A stretch of 64,000 nt of DNA from Fibrella aquatilis (lineage in GTDB: Bacteria; Bacteroidota; Bacteroidia; Cytophagales; Spirosomataceae): assembly GCF_017353255.1 (NCBI RefSeq), contig NZ_JAFMYU010000002.1:124001-188000 (forward strand). The letters run 5' to 3'. The first letter of the stretch is position 1, and each line of letters starts with the position of its first letter. Positions 9,424 through 17,491 of this stretch are shown here, in pieces. Made by a program: the position numbers and the translations under genes. The notes beneath the pieces were generated by a model that was given only the letters and a program-made list of their open reading frames with translations, did no database searches and was not told the DNA's origin.

Positions 9424-9860
9424 AGCGTTGCTGTTTTTGCTTCGTGCTCCGTTACGTCGAGTTTGCCGTCCTGGTATTTAGACGGGCATTTGAGCAGGAT
9501 TTTGTTGGCCTGGAAATGGTCACCCTGCATAGCACCAATCACCACGATCTGCTCAGACCGGTCGAAATCCTGGGGTTTAGGGCTGTTGTAGACGCATTTC
9601 TGCACCTTGTTTTCGTTATCGACCAGGGTGAACTCGAAATGGTTGGGGTCAATTTGGGGCTGGTATACGATGCCCTCGGCTTTGCCGTCGGCCCCTTTTT
9701 TCACTTTGCCTACTACATGAACCAGGTCAGCGTCACCGTCTTTAGCCAGCAATTGTGCTTTGCCGAAAGTAACGTAGGTGCTGGCGTCGCCGGTGGCGGT
9801 GGCCACAATGCCGATGGCCACTGCGATAACGATAATGCCAATGATGTGCGAAAGTTTCAT
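9420..9860 (-). CDS. ccmE: Heme chaperone CcmE, cysteine (CXXXY) variant
   Basis: A 146-residue periplasmic heme chaperone anchored by one N-terminal helix (about residues 5-23). The start at 9860 (MKLSHIIG) is chosen because upstream codons in this frame overlap ccmD and look non-coding. The OB-fold body ends in the heme-binding motif, which here is CPSKY (Cys125 to Tyr129) instead of the HxxxY of E. coli CcmE. This Cys form is known from the System I* variant, for example in Desulfovibrio, where heme binds through cysteine. Its neighbours ccmD upstream and ccmF downstream fit. The gene overlaps the antitoxin start by 4 bases. Confidence 0.9.
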   Translation of the reverse strand: MKLSHIIGIIVIAVAIGIVATATGDASTYVTFGKAQLLAKDGDADLVHVVGKVKKGADGKAEGIVYQPQIDPNHFEFTLVDNENKVQKCVYNSPKPQDFDRSEQIVVIGAMQGDHFQANKILLKCPSKYQDGKLDVTEHEAKTATL

Positions 9861-9876
9861 AACAGGACGCTGACTA

Positions 9877-10140
9877 TTAGATCTTAGATACTGGACGTTT
9901 AGCTGACTGCAACTGCTGTTCGCCCACCTCGCGCTCCAGCTTGCCGATCTTCCGGTCGAGGCTAACGAGGTAGATGATGATGCCAAAAAAGACGGTGGCG
10001 ATTACGGCCACAACCACCCAGATTTTACCATCGGCACGAAGCTGATCGGCCATCTCAACGGTTTGTTGGGCCATCAGGTTTTGGCTGACAAGCAACAGGG
10101 TCATTATCAGGGAAAAACGAGACAAAAAAGAACGGCTCAT
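9877..10140 (-). CDS. ccmD: CcmD-like small membrane protein
   Basis: An 87-residue protein starting at 10140 (MSRSFLSRF). It has an N-terminal signal-like helix ending near LMAQQ, a short linker, a transmembrane helix (about 43-63), and a charged KIGKLEREVGEQQ helix, which is the usual CcmD pattern: a small single-span subunit that helps release holo-CcmE from the CcmABC exporter. The extra signal-like helix is longer than in E. coli CcmD but common in Bacteroidota. It lies between ccmC and ccmE on the same strand with a 16-bp gap to ccmE. Named by position and topology more than by sequence. Confidence 0.75.
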   Translation of the reverse strand: MSRSFLSRFSLIMTLLLVSQNLMAQQTVEMADQLRADGKIWVVVAVIATVFFGIIIYLVSLDRKIGKLEREVGEQQLQSAKRPVSKI

Positions 10141-10230
10141 ATGTGGTGTATGGGGCAAAAAGAAACGGGCCACCCCTTTATTTTTCAACAAAGATACGGC
10201 CCGTTTCATTCGCCTAAACGTGTAGGCTAT

Positions 10231-10890
10231 TTAGTCTTCCATCACTACCTGCAACCGCCGCAAACGAACCTGTAACTGCGTGATCCAGACACCCAGCAGC
10301 GTGAACCCGATGATGGCCGGATAGAACACCATCCGCATCTGACTATTCATGTCGTACTTACCGAAAGCCGGGTTGCCGCCGTTGCCAGGATGTAGTGAAT
10401 CGGTCATGCGGGGAATGATGAAAATTAACGGAATGAAGACCGCAAACGCCAGAATATTATAAACAGCCGAAATGCGGGCACGACGTTGTTCATCATCGAA
10501 AGCCCCCCGCAGCACCAGATAAGCCAGGTATAAGAGCATACTTACCGCCACACTATTCAGTTTGGGGTCATTTGGCCATGGTTCGCCCCAGGTGTAGTTC
10601 GCCCAAACGGCTCCGGTAGCGCAGCCCAGGATACCAAACACAATGGCCGTGTTGGCGAATTGTACAGAGACTGTATCATGCGCCAGATCACCACTCCGTA
10701 AGTAGCGAATAGCAAATATCATCGACGTTAGCATGAGCGTGATCATAGCAAACCAGAGTGGCACGTGGAAATACACGTTGCGGATGCTCTCGTTCAGGAT
10801 CGGCTGCCGGGGCGTAGGTCCCAGCAACCCCCAAAAAACGGTATAGGTCAGAATCAAGACCGCCAGGGCCTTCCACCAGTGTGCTTTCAT
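10231..10890 (-). CDS. ccmC: Heme exporter subunit CcmC
   Basis: A 219-residue, six-helix inner-membrane protein of the CcmC/CcsA superfamily, which loads heme on CcmE. The ATG at 10890 (MKAHWWKALAV) is preferred to an upstream TTG at 10905. The periplasmic tryptophan-rich motif reads NYTWGEPWPNDPK; the usual W-x-W-D-x-R ending is thus altered (N before D and K for R), a form I believe common in this phylum. Expected axial histidines are less clear: one is seen in NVYFHVPLWF, near residue 43, and one in SLHPGNGG. It sits between ccmB and ccmD; a perfect 91-bp palindrome separates it from ccmB. Confidence 0.9.
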   Translation of the reverse strand: MKAHWWKALAVLILTYTVFWGLLGPTPRQPILNESIRNVYFHVPLWFAMITLMLTSMIFAIRYLRSGDLAHDTVSVQFANTAIVFGILGCATGAVWANYTWGEPWPNDPKLNSVAVSMLLYLAYLVLRGAFDDEQRRARISAVYNILAFAVFIPLIFIIPRMTDSLHPGNGGNPAFGKYDMNSQMRMVFYPAIIGFTLLGVWITQLQVRLRRLQVVMED

Positions 10891-10899
10891 AAAAGATCT

Positions 10900-10990
10900 G
10901 TTCAAGGTTTAACGTCTGATGTTTAAAGTTGCTTCGCGTATTACGGTAATACGCGAAGCAACTTTAAACATCAGACGTTAAACCTTGAAC
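10900..10990. repeat. Perfect 91-bp palindrome, 45-nt arms with 1-nt centre
   Basis: Arms 10900-10944 and 10946-10990 are exact reverse complements around a single G at 10945. It begins 10 bp upstream of the ccmC ATG and ends 8 bp from the ccmB stop, so it fills the ccmB-ccmC gap. Arms contain TTTAACGTCTGATGTTTAAAG and the tip word GCTTCGCG. In RNA it would be one uninterrupted hairpin inside the ccm operon. Confidence 0.97.
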
Positions 10991-10997
10991 ATGTTTG

Positions 10998-11672
10998 TTA
11001 GCTTTTCCAGATGAACGGAAATAGGAGTACGGAAAGTGCCAGAACGATAGCATCAATGGCGAAAATAGAGAGCAGTTCGTCGCGGCTGGCCGAGCGCTCC
11101 AGGCCGTCCATGGCGTTTTTCGACACACGCAGCAGCAGCAGCAGTAGGGGCAGGATGACCGGGAAGCTCAGGATGGCCATAAGCGTGGCCGAGTTTTCGG
11201 CTTTGGCGGCAATGCCTGCCACCAGCGTCAGCGAAGCCGCAAAACCCACCGCTCCCAGCAGCAGACTGCCCAGGTACAGTTGCCAGTCCTGCGCCATGTT
11301 GCCCAGCACAAAGGCATAGACGGCAAACCCCAGCAGCGACAGCACCAGCATCAGCCCGATGTTGTAGATGATTTTGGCGATGATGATCTGCTGCGGACTG
11401 GCCAGGGTGTAGTAGTAAAGCTGCCGCCCGGCCCGTTCCTGCACAAAGGTTTTGGCAATGGCGTTGATAGCCGAAAACAGCTGGATAATCCAGAACAGGG
11501 TGTTCCAGACAATGGGCAGCAATTGGCCCCGGCGGGCGTTGAACCCCAGGTAGCACACAAAAACGGCCCCCACAATATACAGGAGCATACCGTTAAGCGC
11601 ATACCGCTGCCGCCACTCAAGCCGGAACTCTTTGGCCACCAGTGCTCCTATTTGGTTTATGGATTGGTACAT
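10998..11672 (-). CDS. ccmB: Heme exporter ABC permease CcmB
   Basis: A 224-residue inner-membrane protein with six hydrophobic segments, of the CcmB family, the permease partner of the ATPase CcmA in the CcmABCD complex that frees holo-CcmE. The family signature FVQERAGRQLYYYTLASPQ is visible near residues 76-95. The ATG at 11672 gives the normal family length. It is the first ccm gene of this run; ccmA is not adjacent and must be elsewhere. A rho-independent terminator belonging to rplI lies just upstream, so ccmB probably has its own promoter or depends on read-through. Confidence 0.9.
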   Translation of the reverse strand: MYQSINQIGALVAKEFRLEWRQRYALNGMLLYIVGAVFVCYLGFNARRGQLLPIVWNTLFWIIQLFSAINAIAKTFVQERAGRQLYYYTLASPQQIIIAKIIYNIGLMLVLSLLGFAVYAFVLGNMAQDWQLYLGSLLLGAVGFAASLTLVAGIAAKAENSATLMAILSFPVILPLLLLLLRVSKNAMDGLERSASRDELLSIFAIDAIVLALSVLLFPFIWKS

Positions 11673-11685
11673 AGCGGGATATACA

Positions 11686-11722
11686 ACAAAAACGCCGACG
11701 TGAGTTGCTCCACGTCGGCGTC
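11686..11722 (-). terminator. Rho-independent terminator after rplI
   Basis: Read on the minus strand, an 11-bp GC-rich stem (ACGCCGACGTG with its complement, loop at 11703-11710) is followed by TTTTTGTT. It lies 24 bp after the rplI stop and before ccmB. Confidence 0.85.
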
Positions 11723-11745
11723 TGTATAGCTATCGATAGCGTCGC

Positions 11746-12189
11746 TTATTCGGCGGCAACTACTTCTACCGTTACCATGTGCTTCACTTCTTTGTGAAGG
11801 TCGATAGTAGCCTGGTATTCACCGAGCGTTTTCACGTCTTCGATGGTGATTTTCTTCCGGTCGATGTCGAAGCCTTTCTCGCGGAGAGCATCGGCAATCT
11901 GCGTGTTGGTAACACGACCAAAGATTTTGCCGCTTTCGCCGGCTTTGGCAGCCAGGGTCAGCTTAACGTCGCCAAGCTGTTCGGCCATGGCTACGGCGTC
12001 ATTCTTCAGTTTCTCCACTTTGTGAGCAGCCTGACGAATGTTTTCGGCAATGATCTTTTTGTTCGAGGGTGTTGCCATCATGGCAAAGCCCTGCGGGATC
12101 AGGTAGTTACGACCATAGCCGGGCTTCACCTCGACCGTGTCGTTCTTATACCCCAATCCGGTGATATCGGTTTTGAGAATGATTTCCAT
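11746..12189 (-). CDS. rplI: 50S ribosomal protein L9
   Basis: A 147-residue protein with the L9 N-terminal domain (MEIILKTDITGLGYKNDTVEVKPGYGRNYLIPQGFA), the connecting helix at about 45-75 and the C-terminal domain ending in HKEVKHMVTVEVVA. L9 binds 23S rRNA domain V. It is the last gene of the rpsF-rpsR-rplI operon and is followed by a strong terminator. Start and length match the family. Confidence 0.97.
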   Translation of the reverse strand: MEIILKTDITGLGYKNDTVEVKPGYGRNYLIPQGFAMMATPSNKKIIAENIRQAAHKVEKLKNDAVAMAEQLGDVKLTLAAKAGESGKIFGRVTNTQIADALREKGFDIDRKKITIEDVKTLGEYQATIDLHKEVKHMVTVEVVAAE

Positions 12190-12216
12190 TTCTGAAAAAA
12201 GGAGTTTTGCAGTTTA

Positions 12217-12265
12217 GAGTTTCCAGTTTACTCTTCAGCGCAAAGCAACTGAAAACTGTAAACTC
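12217..12265. repeat. Imperfect inverted repeat between rpsR and rplI
   Basis: GAGTTTCCAGTTTACTCTTCAG (12217-12238) faces CAACTGAAAACTGTAAACTC (12246-12265). It resembles the GTTTAA-rich arms seen at 10900 and 61752, but with more mismatches, and touches the rpsR stop (12265-12267). Confidence 0.6.
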
Positions 12266-12516
12266 TATTTAAGTGAATCGGCTACGAATGGGAGCAGGGC
12301 CAGGTGGCGGGCGCGTTTTACGGCCACGGCCACTTTACGCTGATACTTCAGGCTGGTGCCCGTTAAACGCCGGGGCAGAATGCGGCCCTGATCGTTGAGC
12401 AACTTCAACAGGAAGTTAGGGTCTTTGTAGTCGATGTACTTAATACCCGCTTTCTTGAAACGGCAGTACTTCTTGCGGACTTCGCCGCTATTCATTGATT
12501 CGTTCTGTAAGCTCAT
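12265..12516 (-). CDS. rpsR: 30S ribosomal protein S18
   Basis: An 83-residue S18 protein with the conserved [19 protein letters not shown] segment and the [32 protein letters not shown] core that contacts 16S rRNA and pairs with S6 on the platform. CRFKK carries the single Cys typical of zinc-independent Bacteroidota versions. It lies 17 bp downstream of rpsF and upstream of rplI in the universal order. Confidence 0.97.
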   Translation of the reverse strand: MSLQNESMNSGEVRKKYCRFKKAGIKYIDYKDPNFLLKLLNDQGRILPRRLTGTSLKYQRKVAVAVKRARHLALLPFVADSLK

Positions 12517-12533
12517 GAGTTCTGTTGCGCCGG

Positions 12534-12902
12534 TTACCGGGCGTCTGATGTTTCCGTTTTTTTCTTACCGACCAACCCGTTTTTCTTGCGGTCGTTGTAG
12601 TCGATGGCGTGTTTGTCCAACACCGTCGTCAAATCGCGCAGGATACGCTCGTCACGGAGGTACTCAATGTTGAGTTTCTCGATCAGGGCGGGGTCACACT
12701 TAAACTCGAATACCTGATAGTAGCCCGTATTCTTGTTTTTGATCGGGTAAGCCAATTTGCGCAAACCCATGCTGTATTCGTGAACAATCTCGGACCCGTT
12801 GCCGGTAAGCAGGGTACGATACTTGTCGACGGCGTCCTTTATCTGTTGTTCAGATAAAACGGGAGTCAGGATGAACACCGTCTCGTAGTTCTTTTGGAAC
12901 AT
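12534..12902 (-). CDS. rpsF: 30S ribosomal protein S6
   Basis: A 122-residue S6 protein ([41 protein letters not shown]) with a short basic tail after residue 100. S6 binds S18 and the central domain of 16S rRNA, and in many bacteria its mRNA leader is an autoregulatory target; I did not recognise the S6:S18 leader motif in the short upstream space. First gene of rpsF-rpsR-rplI, with a promoter-like box 33 bp upstream. Confidence 0.97.
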   Translation of the reverse strand: MFQKNYETVFILTPVLSEQQIKDAVDKYRTLLTGNGSEIVHEYSMGLRKLAYPIKNKNTGYYQVFEFKCDPALIEKLNIEYLRDERILRDLTTVLDKHAIDYNDRKKNGLVGKKKTETSDAR

Positions 12903-12934
12903 GATAAACTTATTTGTTTTTGTAAATGAGGGCG

Positions 12935-12942
12935 CAAAGGTA
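12935..12942 (-). promoter_or_regulatory. Bacteroidota -7 promoter box for rpsF operon
   Basis: On the minus strand this reads TACCTTTG, an exact match to the Bacteroidota -7 consensus TAnnTTTG, about 33 bp before the rpsF ATG. A clear TTTG at -33 is not evident; the upstream part overlaps the 3' end of the preceding gene. Confidence 0.6.
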
Positions 12943-12958
12943 AGAAATAAATCGTGAA

Positions 12959-13921
12959 TTATTTCACAGTAAACTCGCCCTGCCCGATGCGGAATCCTTC
13001 GGAATAGATCTCTATCGTGTGGCGGCCTTCAGTGAAGCGCTGCCCGCCCCGGCCGTAAACAAACGACACCTGCTGTCCCGAATTGTCGTAGTCGATGCGC
13101 TGCATGGCGGTGTAGACCATGTCTTTGTTGGCATATGTAAACTCGCCCGAACCGGTAGCCATGTCGGCAATGACGGCACCGGTGGGGTCCAGAATGCGGA
13201 GGTAGATGTCCTTGGCGTTTTGCTCGGTGAGGGGGTTCTGCGGCAGGCGGAACGTCACCTTCACTTTGTCGAGCCGCTTGGCCTTGTAGCTGCCGCCGTC
13301 TTTTTCTTTGCCTTTGGCGTTGAGGGCCGTCACCATAATGTCGTCGGCATGGAGGGCGGCGGCTACGGTGACTTTGTCGGCAAGCTCGCGATTTTGAGCT
13401 TTCACCTGCCTGGTTTGGCTGGCATAGCTCTCCACAGTGTCGACCAGGGTTTTTCGCTCGGTGCGTAGCGCCGTGTTTTCGCTTTTTAGAATGGTGTTGT
13501 CTTCATTCAGAATGCCGTTTTCTTCTCGTAATCGGGCTATTTCGACGTCCTTTTCGGCCAGCAGGTTCTGGTAGTTATTGATCTTTTGCTGGTAAGCCCG
13601 CCCGTCGAAGTTCGATACGTCGCGGAGTTTGATGCGGTCGCTTTCAATTTGTTCCTTCACCTTTAGGAGCGAATCGACGCTGCCGCCAAGCTGTTGAATC
13701 TCGGCAATTTTGGCATCGAGCTGACCGGCAATAGAGTCCAGCTTCATCTTCGTCACCAGCACCTCTTCGGTTTTGGCGGCAATGGTGGCATCTTTGGTCT
13801 TGTTGTTTTCTTTTTCCTGGTACCAGAAATACAACAGCATCACGTTGAGCGCGGCCAACGCCAACAGCGCGATGATGAGAAAATTACGGCTACTATTTTG
13901 CTTTACGGGTCTTTGTTCCAT
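12959..13921 (-). CDS. Membrane-anchored coiled-coil protein of unknown function
   Basis: A 320-residue protein starting at 13921 (MEQRPVKQNSSRNFL); codons upstream look like leader. One transmembrane helix (about 13-32) is followed by a long coiled coil (about 40-190) rich in Glu, Lys, Asn and Ile, and a C-terminal beta-rich domain (about 215-320; KVKVTFRLPQNPLTEQNAKDIYLRILDPTG). This layout is frequent in Bacteroidota membrane proteins whose function is not known. It lies just upstream of rpsF on the same strand and divergent from yggS. I do not assign a role. Confidence 0.8.
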   Translation of the reverse strand: MEQRPVKQNSSRNFLIIALLALAALNVMLLYFWYQEKENNKTKDATIAAKTEEVLVTKMKLDSIAGQLDAKIAEIQQLGGSVDSLLKVKEQIESDRIKLRDVSNFDGRAYQQKINNYQNLLAEKDVEIARLREENGILNEDNTILKSENTALRTERKTLVDTVESYASQTRQVKAQNRELADKVTVAAALHADDIMVTALNAKGKEKDGGSYKAKRLDKVKVTFRLPQNPLTEQNAKDIYLRILDPTGAVIADMATGSGEFTYANKDMVYTAMQRIDYDNSGQQVSFVYGRGGQRFTEGRHTIEIYSEGFRIGQGEFTVK

Positions 13922-14072
13922 AACAGGATACGTGGAGATGCGGTTAGACTGGAAACGGTAACCCACCCGAAAATGGTATAAAGCCACACCGGTTTGGGCT
14001 GTTGACGGCCAAAAACTACGCCATTATGCCTGTAACTCAAACCACATTACATACATTCTTCCCAAACGGCAA

Positions 14073-14735
14073 ATGACCATTTCTGAATCTATTGCCCAAA
14101 TTGAAGCACAGTTGGGCCACCGGGCTACGCTCACGGCCGTTACCAAAACCAAGCCCGTAGCCCTGTTGCAGGAGGCCTATGATGCCGGGTGTCGTCATTT
14201 TGGCGAGAACCGCGTGCAGGAAATGGCTGAAAAACAGCCGCAACTCCCCGCCGACGTGCAGTGGCACCAGATTGGTCATTTGCAAACCAACAAGGTTAAG
14301 TACATCGCCCCGTTTGTGGCCCTGATCGAGTCGGTGGACAGCCTGAAACTGCTGGAGGAAATTGATAAACAGGCTCGCAAAAACGACCGGGTGATCGAGT
14401 GCCTGTTGCAGATCTTCATTGCTCAGGAGGACACCAAATTCGGCTTCTCGCCCGAAGAGGCCATTGACCTGCTACAGTCGCCTGCGCTGGATGCGCTGCA
14501 ACACATCTGCATCGTAGGCCTGATGGGCATTGCCACCAACACCAACGATCAGGCGCAGATACGCTACGAGTTCAGCGGCCTGAAACAACTTTTCGATGCG
14601 CTAAAGCCTATTCATCGCCCCAATGTGGCCTTCCGCGAGCTGTCGATGGGTATGAGCAGCGATTACCTGATAGCGGTAGAGGAGGGCAGCACCATGGTGC
14701 GCGTAGGCAGTGCTATTTTTGGCAGTAGAAACTAA
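14073..14735 (+). CDS. yggS: YggS-family pyridoxal phosphate homeostasis protein
   Basis: A 220-residue PLP-binding TIM-barrel protein of the YggS/PROSC family, which buffers PLP and has no confirmed catalytic activity. The PLP lysine lies in LTAVTKTKPV (about residue 25), HFGENRVQEM follows, WHQIGHLQTNKVKYI is the conserved core, and the phosphate-binding end reads LSMGMSSDYLIAVEEGSTMVRVGSAIFG. The ATG at 14073 gives family length. Its stop is 2 bp before a perfect inverted repeat with 64-nt arms. Confidence 0.93.
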   Translation: MTISESIAQIEAQLGHRATLTAVTKTKPVALLQEAYDAGCRHFGENRVQEMAEKQPQLPADVQWHQIGHLQTNKVKYIAPFVALIESVDSLKLLEEIDKQARKNDRVIECLLQIFIAQEDTKFGFSPEEAIDLLQSPALDALQHICIVGLMGIATNTNDQAQIRYEFSGLKQLFDALKPIHRPNVAFRELSMGMSSDYLIAVEEGSTMVRVGSAIFGSRN

Positions 14736-14737
14736 AC

Positions 14738-14879
14738 TAGTGATGAGTGGTGAAAGAGTAGTGATAAGTGATGAACGATGAGTGGTGAGTTTGCTTCCGC
14801 CAGAGCAAATACGGGGGCGGAAGCAAACTCACCACTCATCGTTCATCACTTATCACTACTCTTTCACCACTCATCACTA
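14738..14879. repeat. Perfect inverted repeat, 64-nt arms, 14-nt loop
   Basis: Arms 14738-14801 and 14816-14879 are exact reverse complements. Words GTGATGAGTGG and AAGTGATGAACG recur in the arm; the tip carries GCTTCCGC and the loop CAGAGCAAATAC. It lies 2 bp after the yggS stop and 7 bp before the next ATG. Confidence 0.97.
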
Positions 14880-14886
14880 CATAATT

Positions 14887-15267
14887 ATGGTTAAATTCTT
14901 CCTTCAGGCTGGCGCGTTGCTAGGCCTTTTTGGGGTGGGTATTGGCGCGTTTGGCGCGCATAGTCTGCGGGCTAAACTGACAGCTGCGGGCCGCATAGAT
15001 ACCTTTGAAACGGCGGTGAAATACCAGTTTTACCACGCCCTAGCGCTGGTGCTGGTAGGAATATTGATGCAGCAACTGGCCAGTAACCCCGACGCGTTGA
15101 AGTACCTTAACTGGTCGGGCTACAGCTTCCTGATTGGGGTGTTGATCTTCTCCGGTTCTTTATATATCCTGTGCCTAACCGGCGTTACATGGCTGGGTGC
15201 CATCACGCCCCTGGGTGGCCTGTTTATGATTGCTGGGTGGGCATTGCTGTTTTGGGCGGTGAAATAG
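14887..15267 (+). CDS. DUF423 family membrane protein
   Basis: A 126-residue protein with four hydrophobic segments and the DUF423 (YgdD/TMEM256-like) signature GVGIGAFGAHSLRAKL followed by TFETAVKYQFYHALAL. Function of the family is unknown. The ATG at 14887 (MVKFFLQAG) is used; the open frame upstream runs through the inverted repeat and is not counted as coding. It is followed by about 100 bp without evident genes. Confidence 0.9.
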   Translation: MVKFFLQAGALLGLFGVGIGAFGAHSLRAKLTAAGRIDTFETAVKYQFYHALALVLVGILMQQLASNPDALKYLNWSGYSFLIGVLIFSGSLYILCLTGVTWLGAITPLGGLFMIAGWALLFWAVK

Positions 15268-15368
15268 ACAGGTATAAACCAGTCGCGTACAGCATAGCAT
15301 TAGCTACCGCTTACTCATAATGCATCCTGCTTAGGCAACATAGCCTTTCGCTACGTGACTACTATGCT

Positions 15369-15551
15369 GTGACCAACGTTGTCCTGCCCGCAGAGTTAAA
15401 TCGCGGTCTGTTTCCTCATTTCTATGTGGTAGACGAAACCAGCCGTTACCAAATTGAAGCGTTTATGGCCAGCGGGCAGGTTCAGGTGGTGCGGGTTATT
15501 CCGGTGCCGCTGAAGGGCCACCAGATTCTGGAGTGCACGTTTACTAACTAG
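15369..15551 (+). CDS. Possible small hypothetical protein
   Basis: A 60-residue frame with a GTG start. The amino-acid text (FPHFYVVDETSRYQIEAFMASGQ, then VIPVPLKGHQILECTFTN, read in two parts) has normal protein composition, no low complexity and no similarity to a frame of any neighbour, so it may be a genuine short gene. It ends 7 bp before the convergent barrel protein. I cannot name it, and no strong ribosome-binding site is evident. Confidence 0.4.
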   Translation: MTNVVLPAELNRGLFPHFYVVDETSRYQIEAFMASGQVQVVRVIPVPLKGHQILECTFTN

Positions 15552-15558
15552 TGCACGC

Positions 15559-16191
15559 CTACATACCTCGCCCCCTGGCCAGGAAAATGTTGAAGCCAAC
15601 GCCAATGGTAAACGAATTGCCACCCAGACTACCCAGCAGGTTGGTATTGCTCGACCCCAACAATGTAGCAGGATTGTTCTTGTCGAAGTCGCCGCTGTAA
15701 ATACCAGCCAGGTCCAGGCTGACATGCCGATTCAGAAAAAAGGCTACGCCCAGGCTAAGGTTATAGCCCAGACCGCTGTTACTGTTGTCGCTGAACGTCT
15801 GAGTGCCCGATTTGCTGCTGACAGTGGTGTTGGCGTAGGATAGCCCCGCACCCAGGTAAGGGCGTGTCATGCCGCTGTTGAGGTATTGCCTAACAAACGG
15901 TGCCAGGCCCAGTTGAACAATAGACGTTTTGGTGCTACTGCTTCCTCCAAGCTGGTTATTAGACGTAAAACTCAGCAGATAGATAGGCACCCCAATGCCT
16001 ATTACCGTTCTGTCGCTCACCAGCCAGCCCACCGTCGGCGATAATTGCCCGGATACCAAATCGGTGCCACTGGCTGAACGAAAATTGATGTTTGCCACTT
16101 GCGCCCCCACCAGCCGGTCGCCCTTCATGGCCTGACCATACCCCACCAGACTCATGGCCAATAAGGCCATTGTTACTATGCCGTTTTTCAT
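15559..16191 (-). CDS. Outer-membrane beta-barrel protein
   Basis: A 210-residue exported protein. The ATG at 16191 begins a clear signal peptide (MKNGIVTMALLAMSLVGYGQ). The mature part alternates Gly/aromatic beta strands (RPYLGAGLSYANTTV, GLGYNLSLGVAFFLNRHVSLDL) and ends in FTIGVGFNIFLARG, typical of the OmpA-like/porin_OmpL Bacteroidota outer-membrane beta-barrel families of 8 to 10 strands. Ligand unknown. It is downstream of the dehydrogenase gene and separated from it by an inverted repeat. Confidence 0.85.
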   Translation of the reverse strand: MKNGIVTMALLAMSLVGYGQAMKGDRLVGAQVANINFRSASGTDLVSGQLSPTVGWLVSDRTVIGIGVPIYLLSFTSNNQLGGSSSTKTSIVQLGLAPFVRQYLNSGMTRPYLGAGLSYANTTVSSKSGTQTFSDNSNSGLGYNLSLGVAFFLNRHVSLDLAGIYSGDFDKNNPATLLGSSNTNLLGSLGGNSFTIGVGFNIFLARGRGM

Positions 16192-16252
16192 AAAGTGATT
16201 GGTTGAATGAAACGACAAGTAACAAAATAGTTTATAAAACACAAAGTTGTCA

Positions 16253-16404
16253 GGAAGTCCTAAGTCGTAGAGTCGTAAGTCTGGAAAGCCGTACTAGTGT
16301 TGCTGACGCGAGCGTAAATGCTGAAGGCGAATATTGGCGCCGAGACGTCGGACCGCAGCAACACTAAAACGGCTTTCCAGACTTACGACTTCCTAACGAC
16401 TTCC
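16253..16404. repeat. Intergenic inverted repeat with 35-nt core arms
   Basis: Core arms 16271-16305 and 16356-16390 match with two mismatches, and similarity extends outward to 16253 and 16404 through repeats of GTCGTAAGTC/GTCGTTAGG. The tip holds GCTGACGC. The right arm encodes the last residues (VRKS) and stop of the dehydrogenase gene. Confidence 0.88.
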
Positions 16405-17333
16405 TCCAACTGCTCGACGAGCACCTCGTTGATGCGGACATAGCTTTCTTGGGTCCAGCCGGCAATGTGGGGTGTGAGGATGACCTGGTCCGACTGGCGG
16501 AGGTAGTCGAACGTGGCTTGCTGGGTGGGGGTGAGGGTTTTGAGTTTTTCATTTTCCAGCACGTCCAGACACGCTCCCCGCACCTTGCCCGACTGAAGGC
16601 CCGCCACCACCGCCGCCAGCGAGACTACTTCCCCGCGCGAGGCATTGACCAGAAAAAATGGTTTGCTCATATCGGCCACAAAATTGTCGTTGATCCACTG
16701 CCGGGTGTCGTCGGTGAGGGGTACGTGCAGGCTGAGCACGTCGGCTTCGGCCATGATCTGGGCCACGGTGGCTTCCTGCGCATATTGGTCCGAATAGTTA
16801 GTGCGGAACTTGTCGTAGGCGAGCACCCGGCACCCAAAGCCACTCAGGCGACGGGCGGTGGCCTGCCCATTGTTGCCGTAGCCGAACAGGCCCACGGTCT
16901 TACCCATTAGCTCAACGCCCCGGTTACCTTCCCGGTCCCAGATGCCCTGCCGTACTTCACGGTTGGCTTTCACAATGTTGTTAAACAGGGCCAGCAGCAT
17001 ACCCAGCACGTGCTCGGCCACGGCATCGCGGTTACCAGTACCGGCGTGTACAACCAGGATACCCCGGCGTTCGGCGGCGTCCATATCAATCAGGTCAAGT
17101 CCGGCCCCGGCGCGGCCAATGTAGCGCAGGTTGGGCGCGGCGGCCAGCAGCGCGGCATCGACGGTGGTTTTGCTGCGAATAATCAGGCCTTCGTAGGGGG
17201 CAATGGCGGCCAGGATGCCGACCCGGTCAAGGGTGGGTTGGTAGGTGTAGGTAAACCCCGCCTGGTCGAGCATGGCAAAGAGCGAGGGGTGCATCTCATC
17301 GGCAATCAGAATAGCGGCAGGCGGCGTGTGCAT
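16383..17333 (-). CDS. D-isomer-specific 2-hydroxyacid dehydrogenase (phosphoglycerate dehydrogenase-like)
   Basis: A 316-residue NAD-dependent dehydrogenase. The start at 17333 (MHTPPAAILIADE) is chosen over upstream codons. The Rossmann motif is GLFGYGNNGQA (near residue 148), and the catalytic residues are visible: Arg in VNASRGE, Glu in DVLENEK and His in ILTPHIAGWT. The length matches short SerA enzymes lacking the ACT domain, so it may oxidise 3-phosphoglycerate for serine synthesis or another D-2-hydroxyacid. No serC neighbour is present. The C-terminus runs into the arm of the 16253-16404 inverted repeat. Confidence 0.87.
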   Translation of the reverse strand: MHTPPAAILIADEMHPSLFAMLDQAGFTYTYQPTLDRVGILAAIAPYEGLIIRSKTTVDAALLAAAPNLRYIGRAGAGLDLIDMDAAERRGILVVHAGTGNRDAVAEHVLGMLLALFNNIVKANREVRQGIWDREGNRGVELMGKTVGLFGYGNNGQATARRLSGFGCRVLAYDKFRTNYSDQYAQEATVAQIMAEADVLSLHVPLTDDTRQWINDNFVADMSKPFFLVNASRGEVVSLAAVVAGLQSGKVRGACLDVLENEKLKTLTPTQQATFDYLRQSDQVILTPHIAGWTQESYVRINEVLVEQLEEVVRKS

Positions 17334-17491
17334 GGGTGGAAGTTTGTAACTTGCAACGACAATTACCCGAATCAATACGTAATAACCAAGCCGCATTGCC
17401 AGAATAAAGGAACAGCCCCACCGGTACTCCTAACCACTGGTTTTGCGCCCGCAACAGGCCCCTTTGGCGTAGCCGTTGCGCAATTAGGTCA

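Noticed and set aside
9861-9986. N-terminal extension of CcmE
   Set aside because: Overlaps the ccmD coding end and is Ser/Arg-rich; CcmE similarity starts at 9860.
10900-10990. Simple rho-independent terminator
   Set aside because: No T run follows the stem on either strand, and it lies inside the ccm operon.
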